Of a stretch of DNA of 28,699 nt, positions 15,517 through 26,079 are shown piece after piece. Position 1 is the first letter of the stretch; each line of letters begins with the position of its first letter. Made by a program: the position numbers and the translations under genes. Below the pieces are notes generated by a model, which searched no databases, was not told the DNA's origin, and saw nothing but the letters and a program-made list of their open reading frames with translations. Origin of the DNA: JBHENW01 sp046261875 (lineage in GTDB: Bacteria; Acidobacteriota; Thermoanaerobaculia; UBA5066; Gp7-AA6); NCBI GenBank assembly GCA_046261875.1, contig JBHENW010000020.1:1-28699 (forward strand), written 5' to 3'.

Positions 15517-16581
15517 CTACCCATACCATCGCGCGCCCAGCATCAGGCGCAGCCATTCCTGCTGGTCGCTGCCGAGGATGTACTCGCACACGGCGAGCTC
15601 TCCGAAGACCGCGCAGCGGTCCCGCTCGGCGCTCAGACGGCCGGCAATCTGCTCGAGGGCCGAGCGCTTGGAGAGAGACCGGCTCGCGTTGCGGGCGAAC
15701 TCGTTGGCGCCGCGGTAGGCCTTGTAACCCTTCCAGACCGCCGGGAGCATTCCGGCGAGCGCGATGGTGCCGACGCTGACGAAAGAGAGCAGTCCGCGCC
15801 GTGGCTCGAGCTCGGTGATCTTGAAAACCCAGTGCACGAGCGCGCCGACCAGCCCGGCGAAGAAGAAGAGGGGCAGCAGGAAGGGGCTCTTGAACAGTCG
15901 CGCCTCCGCCCGCCGCGCCGAGCGTTCGAAGTACTCCTTTTGCAGGGCGAGCCGGCGGCGCCCGTAGTAGTCGAGGACTTCCTTCAGGACCGGGTCGGGC
16001 ACACGGTCACAGACCTCGCGGGACGGGTGCTCGGGGACCTCTTCCTTCCGCGACACGCCCGTGAGGTCCTCCCGCCGGAGCTTCCCGATCGCTTCGATCT
16101 TCCCGGAAAGACCCTGGCGCCATACGGCATCGCGTCCCCCGCCTGTCCAGAGTCGCGGGTCGGTCAGGAGCCGGAACTTCAAAAGGCGCAGCCGCTCCGC
16201 CTGGTACCGGCGCAGGAGCCATCGGGTGTGGCCGACGGAAAGCAGCCCGATCGCGACGATGAGGACCGTCCCGATGACCGCGAGGCCCTCGAAGAGGAGA
16301 AGCCGGCTCTTCCACTCGGGCGCGAGCGCTCCTTCCGCGGCGCGCTGCCCGAGTGCGAGGAGCAGGGACAACGTTGCGAGCGCGGCGGCCCAGCGTGCGA
16401 AGGCGCGGTGGCGCCGCTGCGTGGCGAGCGATTCCCGGTCGGCGTCTTCGAAGCGCGGCTGGATTTCGTCGCGGCAGAACCGCAGGTAATCGCCGAGGGG
16501 CGTCTCGCGCTGCAGGTCCTCCGGGGTATCGTGCATGTCGTCCCCCGTCGGCAGAACGGGGCCGTCGGCGACCGGGCTCAT
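15517..16581 (-). CDS. Four-TM membrane protein with two SLATT/DUF4231-like modules, putative effector of a TIR-RyR system
   Basis: A membrane protein of 354 residues whose exact family I cannot fix from sequence alone. Two pairs of membrane helices are visible: about 61-79 plus 94-115, and 233-253 plus 266-283. Each pair is followed by a basic, probably cytoplasmic helix (WLLRRYQAERLRLLKFRLL at 121-139; WKGYKAYRGANEFARNASRSL from 283). The R-x-x-AERLR-x-LKFR pattern after the first pair and the C-terminal CEYILGSDQQEW resemble SLATT/DUF4231 two-TM effectors of nucleotide-signalling conflict systems; this is a resemblance, not a proven hit. Its ATG overlaps the RyR stop (ATGA), so the two are translationally coupled. 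By family analogy it may form a pore or disrupt the membrane when triggered. Stop is TAG. Confidence 0.8.
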   Translation of the reverse strand: MSPVADGPVLPTGDDMHDTPEDLQRETPLGDYLRFCRDEIQPRFEDADRESLATQRRHRAFARWAAALATLSLLLALGQRAAEGALAPEWKSRLLLFEGLAVIGTVLIVAIGLLSVGHTRWLLRRYQAERLRLLKFRLLTDPRLWTGGGRDAVWRQGLSGKIEAIGKLRREDLTGVSRKEEVPEHPSREVCDRVPDPVLKEVLDYYGRRRLALQKEYFERSARRAEARLFKSPFLLPLFFFAGLVGALVHWVFKITELEPRRGLLSFVSVGTIALAGMLPAVWKGYKAYRGANEFARNASRSLSKRSALEQIAGRLSAERDRCAVFGELAVCEYILGSDQQEWLRLMLGARWYG

Positions 16582-16862
16582 CCCTTTTCGATGCGATACC
16601 CGAGGGAGAGGATCGTCTTGATCGTCTCGAGGGCCGTGCGGCGGTCGTATTCCTTCTCGCTCTCGGGAAGCGCGTCGTACGGGACGAGGGAGGGGTGTTG
16701 CCGGAGCGCGTCGTCGCGCCGGGGCCCGTAGCGCCAGCCCTGGGCGATGCGCAGCGCGGCCCAGTTCTCGTGCGCGTTCTTCGCGAGCAGCTCCCTCAGC
16801 TCGCCGATTCCGGCGGGCAGCTCGACCTGCGACGTGTCCCGTGGCGACGGCTCGTAGTCCAG
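16578..16862 (-). CDS. Single-domain RyR (ryanodine receptor repeat) protein, probable ligand sensor
   Basis: A stand-alone RyR domain, 94 residues from the proposed CTG start. The full family pattern is present: YEPSPRDTSQVELP at the N-terminus, then NAHENWAALRIAQGWRYG, RDD, HPSLVPYDALPESEKEYDR and TALETIKTILSLGYRI. It has no membrane segment or enzyme motif, so a binding or sensing role is likely. No ATG, GTG or TTG lies in frame near the domain start. The best initiation site is CTG at 16862, six bases after a perfect AAGGAG (16869-16874), so the chain would read M-DYEPSP, matching where the domain begins. The next in-frame ATG is at 17012, well inside the TIR gene and followed by non-conserved sequence. 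A +1 frameshift from the TIR gene is a third option. It lies 34 bases after the TIR stop and overlaps the membrane-protein gene by ATGA. Confidence 0.88.
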   Translation of the reverse strand: MDYEPSPRDTSQVELPAGIGELRELLAKNAHENWAALRIAQGWRYGPRRDDALRQHPSLVPYDALPESEKEYDRRTALETIKTILSLGYRIEKG

Positions 16863-16868
16863 AACGGT

Positions 16869-16874
16869 CTCCTT
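16869..16874 (-). promoter_or_regulatory. Shine-Dalgarno deciding the RyR start
   Basis: AAGGAG on the minus strand, six bases upstream of the CTG at 16862-16860. It lies in the 34-base gap after the TIR stop codon (16899-16897) and has no other start codon at usable distance. Confidence 0.65.
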
Positions 16875-16896
16875 CGCGCGGACGGCGTGACCGCGG

Positions 16897-17868
16897 TTAC
16901 GGCACGCCGATGCGGAATCGCGGAGTGTCGATGGTCCAGGTCGGGCGACGGCGGGTCGGCGCCGGGTTCCTGACCTCGAAGGTGAAGAGGAAAGGCTCGC
17001 TGCGGCGGCCATCGGCGTCCACCAGCCTCGCCTGGAGGGTGACCTTCTGTGGCACGCCGGAGGCGACACGGAAGGGGATGCTGCCGATCTTCTGGCCCTT
17101 CACGGGCGCCCCGACGCGGAAGGGCTGGAATTCCGAGGCCTCCACCACCTCGAACTCCGCGGACAGCACGTCCGCGCCCGGATCGCGGAACTGGATCGAG
17201 CCGGACGCCCCGCGGGTGCCCGCCGTGATCGCGTCGGGAAAGGTGAGCCCGACGATCTCCGGGGGGCTCCCGCGCAGCGAGAAGAACCCGACGAGCGCCA
17301 GGGCGGCGGCCGCGGCCGCGATCCAGAGGAGAGGCCGACGGCGCCGGGGCTCGGCGACCGCCGGGCCCTCGAAGGGCGCCGGCATCAACGCGGCAGCCGC
17401 GGCGGTCGCCGCCCGCGGCCCCGACCGCGGCGGAATGACCGGGATCTCGGTCGAGTCGCGAGTCCCCCGGGTCAGCAGAAGCTGCACGGTCTCGGAGATG
17501 TGGTCCAGGTGCTGTTCGATGGGCGGCGTGATGGCGTCGAGCCAGTGCGGGGTGCTGATGAAGTACTCGAGGGTCTTCCCCGGCGGGACGTTCTCGATCC
17601 GCAGGGGGATCACCGTGAGTCCCTTGCTCACCGCGCGCTCCACCTCGCGCCGGATCTGGTGCGACTTGTTGGCGTTGGAGGAGAAGACGAGCACCATGAG
17701 CCGGCACTCGTTGATCGCCCCGATGATCGCGGCGCCCCAGTCGAGCCCGGGGAGGATGTCCCGCGGGGCGATCCAGCATCGGACGCCGCGGTTCTCCAGG
17801 GCAGCGCAGACGGCGTCGGCGACAGGCTTGTCATGGGACGCGTAGCTGACGAAGACGTCGTGTGCCAC
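16897..17868 (-). CDS. TIR-domain protein with one membrane helix and an extracytoplasmic beta domain
   Basis: A membrane-anchored TIR protein of 323 residues from the GTG at 17868, which gives MAHDVFVSYAS, the usual start of bacterial TIR domains; a GTG at 17877 would add three residues. The TIR domain (1 to about 135) has HDVFVSYASHDK, the BB-loop region RGVRCWIAPRDILPGLDW and the alpha-C motif in which Glu75 (REVERA) matches the NADase catalytic Glu. It ends with the HWLDAITPPIEQHL extension. A variable Ala/Pro linker leads to one helix (about 180-198, LLWIAAAAAALALVGFFSL), then a beta-rich domain of about 120 residues that looks Ig-like and would lie outside the cytoplasm. It is expected to cleave NAD+ into ADP-ribose products. 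A -10-like TAGGAT (17909-17914) overlaps the upstream gene's end. RyR and the 4-TM gene follow on the same strand. Confidence 0.92.
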   Translation of the reverse strand: MAHDVFVSYASHDKPVADAVCAALENRGVRCWIAPRDILPGLDWGAAIIGAINECRLMVLVFSSNANKSHQIRREVERAVSKGLTVIPLRIENVPPGKTLEYFISTPHWLDAITPPIEQHLDHISETVQLLLTRGTRDSTEIPVIPPRSGPRAATAAAAALMPAPFEGPAVAEPRRRRPLLWIAAAAAALALVGFFSLRGSPPEIVGLTFPDAITAGTRGASGSIQFRDPGADVLSAEFEVVEASEFQPFRVGAPVKGQKIGSIPFRVASGVPQKVTLQARLVDADGRRSEPFLFTFEVRNPAPTRRRPTWTIDTPRFRIGVP

Positions 17869-17914
17869 GGCTCTCACATCGCGCGCCGGTCCGGCGAAGA
17901 ATCGCGGGATCCTA

Positions 17915-19972
17915 TCACCGCACCGCCGCCGGAAACGCCCAGGGAGCCAGCCGCTCGAGCCGCGGACGCAGCGTGTCGTACCGCGCCCGGTAGGCGGGGC
18001 TGCGACGCGCCGCGGCCGTCACGCGCAGCAGGTCTTCGCGTCGGCGCGTGGCGAGGAAGACGCGCTCCCGGGCGAGGCCCTCGGCAAAGTGCCGCCCTTC
18101 TTCCTCGCGCCGGTCGGCGAGAAAGGCATGCGCCGGCGCGTATCCCGGAGTCCGACGCAGGATTTCGCGCGCCTGCCGCTCCGCCTCCCGCCGCCTGCCG
18201 CGCGAAAGGAGCCAGTCGGCGTAGCCCATCCGGACGTTCGCGGCGAAGGGGGACACCGCGACCGCGCGGAGCCAGTCCTCCCCCGCGGTGGCTGGAGAAA
18301 GCCGCGTGCGGACGATGGCGAGCCGGTAGAGGAGAGGGAGAGAGCGCGGCAGGCTGCGGAGACCTTCCACGTACGCCGCCTCGGCTCCCCTCCAGCCCCC
18401 GCGCGCCTCCCGCACGCGTCCCAGACCGAAATACCCGTTCTCGTATCCGGGCTGGGCGCGCAGAGACTGCAGGTAAGACTCCTCCGCCAGGGCCGGGTGT
18501 CCGAGCTCCAGCTCCATCCGGCCCTTTCCCGCCCAGGCATCGAAATACCCGGGGTAGATCCGGGTGGCGCGCGTGTACTCGGCCAGGGATTCCTCGTGCG
18601 CTCGCTGGTCGGCGAGGACGTAGGCCCGATTGTAGTGGGACTTGGCGCTCGCCGGGGAGGTCGCCACGAGGTTCGAGAAGAGCGTGAGATCGTCCTGCCA
18701 GACGACGTTGCGCACGGCGGTCCTCGCGCCGAAGAGCACCGTCACCGCGGCGAGCGCCGCGAGCCGCCCAGCCGTTATCGCCGTCCACCGGGGCGCCGTG
18801 CCGAGGATGACCCACGCCAGCATGAGGCACACGCCGGCGGAGGGGAGATAGGCGAGGCGCTCGGCGAAGACCGTCCCGATGGGAAAAAGGATGTTCGCCG
18901 TGACCGCGAAGGCGGCGACGAAGAGGAGGAACCCGAAAGCCAGGCCGGGGACCCGCGGCATCGCGCGGATCGCGGCGGCCGCCAGCGCGAAGAGAAGGAG
19001 CGGCCAGACGTATGCCGCAGGATCTTCCGCGCGCAGGAGCGGCAGGGACCAGGCCGATTCGTCGGCGGTGAGCAGCAGGGGCGCGACGCAGCGGCCCAGA
19101 TAACGGAAGAGGATCGCGCTCCCGTTGATCGCGCGGTCGAGGAAGGGTAGCGGGGCGAGCGGGTTCTCCAGCGCGAAGATCGCCGTGTTTCCTTTCAGGA
19201 AGCCTCCGATGACCCGGGCGCGCAGGAGTAAGACTCCCGCGAGGGCGAGGGCGGAGCCGGCGAGAAGGACCGCGCCGCGACGGAAGGAGGCCCGCAAGCG
19301 GGCCCACGGCCCGCCCTCGGCGCGGGCATAGAGGAGCAGCATCGCGAGCAACGGAGCAACGGCGGCGCTCTCCTTGGTGAGGATCCCGAGGAAGAGGCAG
19401 AGGAAGCCGGCCGCGTAGCGCAGCGCCCTCCATCGCCCACCCGGCGCCACCTGCGCGGTCCAACGAACGAAGAGGAGGGCGAAGAGGGCGGCGAGGGTCT
19501 CCGCGCGACCCACGATGCTCGTGACCGCCTCGACGTGGATGGGGTGAACGGCGAATAGAACCCCCGCGCCCTGCGCGAGCGGCTCGGTGAGCCCCGCGGC
19601 GAGCAAGAACCGGACGAGCATCGCCGCGACGACCGCGTGCAGCAGCACGTTGACGATGCGGAAAGAGACGGCGCGCCCGCCGTGGATCCACCACTGCACG
19701 GCATAGCTCGCGAGGAGAACCGGCCGATAGTTGGTTCCCGCCCCCTTCGGCCGGCCGAAATAACCGGTCTCCAGGATCTGGGGAAATCCGGCCGGCCTCC
19801 GGATGCGCGGGTTGTCGCGCACGATCGCCTTGTCGTCGTACGTGAATTCGGCCGTCAGGCCGTTGGCGAACGGCAGGAGGCAGGCGAAGGCCAGCACGAG
19901 AGTCCAGACGACGCGTTGGTTAATCAAGATGTCAGGTGAAAAGGTGGAAGGTGCACTGCCTTCGCCTTTCAC
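17915..19972 (-). CDS. DUF1736/TMTC-like multispanning membrane protein with C-terminal TPR repeats
   Basis: A membrane protein of up to 685 residues related to TMTC-type/GT-C-fold O-mannosyltransferase-like proteins. The N-terminal half has about ten hydrophobic segments. Early family motifs are FTYDDKAIVRDNPRI (43-57), NYRPVLLASYAVQWW and AVHPIHVEAVTSIVGRAETLAALF (141-164); the YDD acids are the probable catalytic region of this fold. The C-terminal part (about 430-640) has TPR repeats such as AKSHYNRAYVLADQRAHEESLAEY. It probably transfers a sugar from a lipid donor to exported proteins, but acceptor and sugar are unknown. The GTG at 19972 lies inside an inverted repeat and its first 15 codons look non-conserved, so TTG at 19927 (MINQRVVWTLVLAF) may be the true start. 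It ends about 45 bases before the TIR gene. Confidence 0.85.
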   Translation of the reverse strand: MKGEGSAPSTFSPDILINQRVVWTLVLAFACLLPFANGLTAEFTYDDKAIVRDNPRIRRPAGFPQILETGYFGRPKGAGTNYRPVLLASYAVQWWIHGGRAVSFRIVNVLLHAVVAAMLVRFLLAAGLTEPLAQGAGVLFAVHPIHVEAVTSIVGRAETLAALFALLFVRWTAQVAPGGRWRALRYAAGFLCLFLGILTKESAAVAPLLAMLLLYARAEGGPWARLRASFRRGAVLLAGSALALAGVLLLRARVIGGFLKGNTAIFALENPLAPLPFLDRAINGSAILFRYLGRCVAPLLLTADESAWSLPLLRAEDPAAYVWPLLLFALAAAAIRAMPRVPGLAFGFLLFVAAFAVTANILFPIGTVFAERLAYLPSAGVCLMLAWVILGTAPRWTAITAGRLAALAAVTVLFGARTAVRNVVWQDDLTLFSNLVATSPASAKSHYNRAYVLADQRAHEESLAEYTRATRIYPGYFDAWAGKGRMELELGHPALAEESYLQSLRAQPGYENGYFGLGRVREARGGWRGAEAAYVEGLRSLPRSLPLLYRLAIVRTRLSPATAGEDWLRAVAVSPFAANVRMGYADWLLSRGRRREAERQAREILRRTPGYAPAHAFLADRREEEGRHFAEGLARERVFLATRRREDLLRVTAAARRSPAYRARYDTLRPRLERLAPWAFPAAVR

Positions 19973-19980
19973 CCTTCACC

Positions 19981-19981
<1 letters not shown>
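19934..19981. repeat. Imperfect inverted repeat of AGGTGAA-type units at a gene junction
   Basis: On the plus strand AGGTGAA (19934-19940) pairs exactly with TTCACCT (19975-19981). Inside, AAGGTGGAAGGTGCA faces TGCCTTCGCCTTTCACC with bulges. The element fills the gap between the sigma-54 gene stop (19981-19983) and the DUF1736 gene, and covers the upstream start codon of the latter. It may be a processing or attenuation hairpin, or a small dispersed repeat. Confidence 0.55.
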
Positions 19982-23934
<3,953 letters not shown>

Positions 23935-23998
23935 CCCGCCGTCACCGCCTCGCCTTCACCGACTATTTGTCGCGGAAGCGCGGGGCCCGCGGCGTCGA

Positions 23999-25273
23999 TC
24001 ACCGGGCGAGGAGCGACTCGAGATCGGCGAAGAAGCGCGGGTAGGACTTCGCGACGTGATCGGGTCGCTCGATGAGCGCTCCGGGCCGGCCGAGCGCAAC
24101 GAGCGCGGCCGCCATGACGATCCGGTGGTCGCCGGCGGTCGGAAGCGCGCGCGAGCCCGCTTCGAGCGGGGCGCCGCGGATGGTGAGCGCATCGGCGTCG
24201 CGTTCCACCGCGCCCCCCGCGGCTTGCAGGAGCTTCGTCACCGCCTCGAGACGATCGCTCTCCTTCCAGCGCAGGTGGGCGATCCCCTGGATCCGGCTCT
24301 CCCCCCCGGCGAAGAGAGCGAGCGCGGCGAGGACGGGGACCGCGTCTGGAAAATCGGTGGCGACCACCTCGAGACCCGTGAGCCGGGCACGGGGCGCCCG
24401 GCCGACCACGGTCCCCTCCTCGCCCCGCACGATGGTCATCCCCATCCGTTGGAGCGCCTCGAGGGCGATCGCGTCCGCGTCGCGCGAGGGCCACGCGAGC
24501 CCTTCGACACGCACTTCCCCGCCGAGGATTCCCGGCGCGGCGAGGAGCGGCAGCGCCGAGGAGTAGTCGCCGGGGATCCCGTAGCGTCCGGCCGCCGCCG
24601 GCCCCCGCTCGACTCGAAGCGCCGGACCTCGGAACACCGCGTGTCCGAAAGCTTCGAGGGCGTCGAGCGTCGATCCGACGTAGGGCGCAGAGGCGACGCG
24701 GCCCGACGCGTGGACTTCCAGCCCGCCCTCGACGGCGACCGCGGCGAGCAGCAGCGCCGAGACGAACTGGCTCGAGCGGGAAGCGTCCACGGACACGATG
24801 CCGGACCGAAGGGTCCCCCCTCCGATCTCGAGCGGCAAGCCGTCGTCCTCTCCCCGCGAGACGATCGCGCCTCCGATCGAGCGGAGCGCTCGCGTGAGCT
24901 CCCGCATGGGACGCCCGCGCAGGCCCGGGGATCCGTCGAGGAGGAAGCGCCCCGGAGTCGCCGCGGCAAGCGCCGCGAGGAACCTCGCCGCGGTCCCCGA
25001 TTCCCCCGCGTCGAGGAGGACCTGATCCGACCCTCGCCCGCGGACGGGGCCCTGTACACGGAGCCCCGCGCCCGACTCCTCGATGCTCGCTCCGAGCGCC
25101 CGGAGGCATCGGGCGAGGACACGGGTGTCTTCGGAATCGAGCGGGCGGACCAGCTCGACTGGTGTGGGCGAGAGGGCCGCGAGGAGAAGGGCCCGGTTCG
25201 TCGCGCTCTTGGAGGGCGGAGCGCGCACGACGCCTCGCGCTTCCCGCGCGGGAGCCATCGCCAGGTAGTCCAT
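23999..25273 (-). CDS. aroA: 3-phosphoshikimate 1-carboxyvinyltransferase (EPSP synthase)
   Basis: Joins phosphoenolpyruvate to shikimate 3-phosphate in the sixth step of chorismate synthesis; cytoplasmic. The 424 residues match the family. Motifs in order: PPSKSATNRALLLAAL near residue 19 (substrate Lys/Ser), DAGESGTAARFLAAL where most enzymes have NSGTTxR, LRGRPMRELTRAL, DASRSSQFVSALLLAA, IPGDYSSALPLLAA, the catalytic RWKESDRLEAV and, near the end, GDHRIVMAAALVAL. ESGTAAR instead of NSGTTxR is a mild variant of the PEP-binding loop. The ATG at 25273 follows the stop of the LpxH-like gene by 15 bases, so the two are co-transcribed. The sigma-54 activator gene starts 64 bases further on, same strand. 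Confidence 0.95.
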   Translation of the reverse strand: MDYLAMAPAREARGVVRAPPSKSATNRALLLAALSPTPVELVRPLDSEDTRVLARCLRALGASIEESGAGLRVQGPVRGRGSDQVLLDAGESGTAARFLAALAAATPGRFLLDGSPGLRGRPMRELTRALRSIGGAIVSRGEDDGLPLEIGGGTLRSGIVSVDASRSSQFVSALLLAAVAVEGGLEVHASGRVASAPYVGSTLDALEAFGHAVFRGPALRVERGPAAAGRYGIPGDYSSALPLLAAPGILGGEVRVEGLAWPSRDADAIALEALQRMGMTIVRGEEGTVVGRAPRARLTGLEVVATDFPDAVPVLAALALFAGGESRIQGIAHLRWKESDRLEAVTKLLQAAGGAVERDADALTIRGAPLEAGSRALPTAGDHRIVMAAALVALGRPGALIERPDHVAKSYPRFFADLESLLAR

Positions 25274-25288
25274 GGCCGGGCGTGCGGC

Positions 25289-25999
25289 CTAATCGCTCAG
25301 GGAGACGAGCCGCGTCGAGCCGTCGGGAGCGATCTCCATCCACCGACCCTCTTCCACGAATGCCGGCAGGATCTCGACTTCGCCGCCATCGACGGTCTCC
25401 CGCCACGACCTGTGGAAGTGGCCGAGCAGCAGGACGTCGATGCCTTCCCGGAAGCGGCGCTCCGCGAAGGCGCGGATCATTTCCACCGGGAGGCGCGTCT
25501 TGTGCTTGAAGTTCGAGCGATAGAGCCGCGCCTCCACGCGGGACACGAGCTGGTTGGCCGAGCGCCTCGGGATGAGTGCGATCGAGGCCCTCGAGACCGG
25601 GTTCTTCGACAGCGCGCGCCAGAAGCGGTACGGGATGTCCTTCTCGTTCAAGAGGTCGCCGTGGGTCAGCAGGAAACGCCGGCCCCCCTCTTCGAAGATC
25701 TCTTCGTCGCAGACTTTCCGGAAATAGTGCTCCACATGGGAGCCGCGCAGGAAGAACTCCCGGTTCCCCTCGATGTAGGTCACCGGAACGCCGCGGCCGG
25801 CGAGCTCCGAGACTTTATCGAGGAATCGCAGGATCGCGGGCGTCTCGAACTTCGGATGCGCGATGAAATAGTGGAAGACGTCCCCGAGGAGGGAAACGGC
25901 CCGCGCGCCCCGCGCGGCCACGCGGTCGAGCGCCTGCAGGAACGCCTCCTCGTCGCCGGGTCGGCGCCCCACGTGACAGTCGGCGAAGACGACGCGCAT
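25289..25999 (-). CDS. lpxH: UDP-2,3-diacylglucosamine diphosphatase-like metallophosphoesterase (LpxH family)
   Basis: A calcineurin-type metallophosphoesterase of 236 residues, the LpxH length. LpxH cleaves UDP-2,3-diacylglucosamine to lipid X in lipid A synthesis at the inner membrane face. Metal-ligand motifs appear in order: FADCHVG (5-11, the family's D-x-H), LLGDVFHYF (Asp and the GDxF block), EGNREFFL (the family GNRDF), LLTHGDLL and GHFHRSW (GHxH). A basic and hydrophobic region between HGD and GHFH (FWRALSKNPVSRASIALIP) could be the membrane-touching lid. The ATG at 25999 is preceded by a -10-like element and no Shine-Dalgarno. Stop is TAG. With kdsDC it supports a lipopolysaccharide-bearing cell. 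Assignment to LpxH rather than LpxG or another relative is likely but not certain. Confidence 0.85.
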   Translation of the reverse strand: MRVVFADCHVGRRPGDEEAFLQALDRVAARGARAVSLLGDVFHYFIAHPKFETPAILRFLDKVSELAGRGVPVTYIEGNREFFLRGSHVEHYFRKVCDEEIFEEGGRRFLLTHGDLLNEKDIPYRFWRALSKNPVSRASIALIPRRSANQLVSRVEARLYRSNFKHKTRLPVEMIRAFAERRFREGIDVLLLGHFHRSWRETVDGGEVEILPAFVEEGRWMEIAPDGSTRLVSLSD

Positions 26000-26005
26000 T
26001 CACGA

Positions 26006-26011
26006 AAGATA
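26006..26011 (-). promoter_or_regulatory. Candidate -10 element of the lpxH-aroA operon (leaderless type)
   Basis: TATCTT on the minus strand lies six bases before the ATG at 25999, followed by TCGTGA. No Shine-Dalgarno is present and no clear -35 is visible. Confidence 0.42.
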
Positions 26012-26064
26012 CCTGAGCGCACGCGAATGCCGCGGGGGCGGGTTCGCCCCGGAACCGCACGTCT

Positions 26065-26070
26065 TAGAAT
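26065..26070 (+). promoter_or_regulatory. Candidate -10 element of the PAS histidine kinase (leaderless type)
   Basis: TAGAAT, five of six matches to the consensus, lies nine bases before the ATG at 26080 and is followed by TTCGAGCCG with no Shine-Dalgarno. It is divergent from the lpxH element 54 bases away. Confidence 0.45.
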
Positions 26071-26079
26071 TTCGAGCCG

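Noticed and set aside
16897..17868. Classical Thoeris system
   Set aside because: No ThsA-like SLOG/sirtuin effector is next to the TIR gene; the neighbours are an RyR domain and a four-helix membrane protein.
17915..19972. DUF1736-TPR protein as a fourth member of the TIR-RyR operon
   Set aside because: It is on the same strand and about 45 bases upstream, but a -10-like TAGGAT lies at its end, and this family is common in unrelated contexts.
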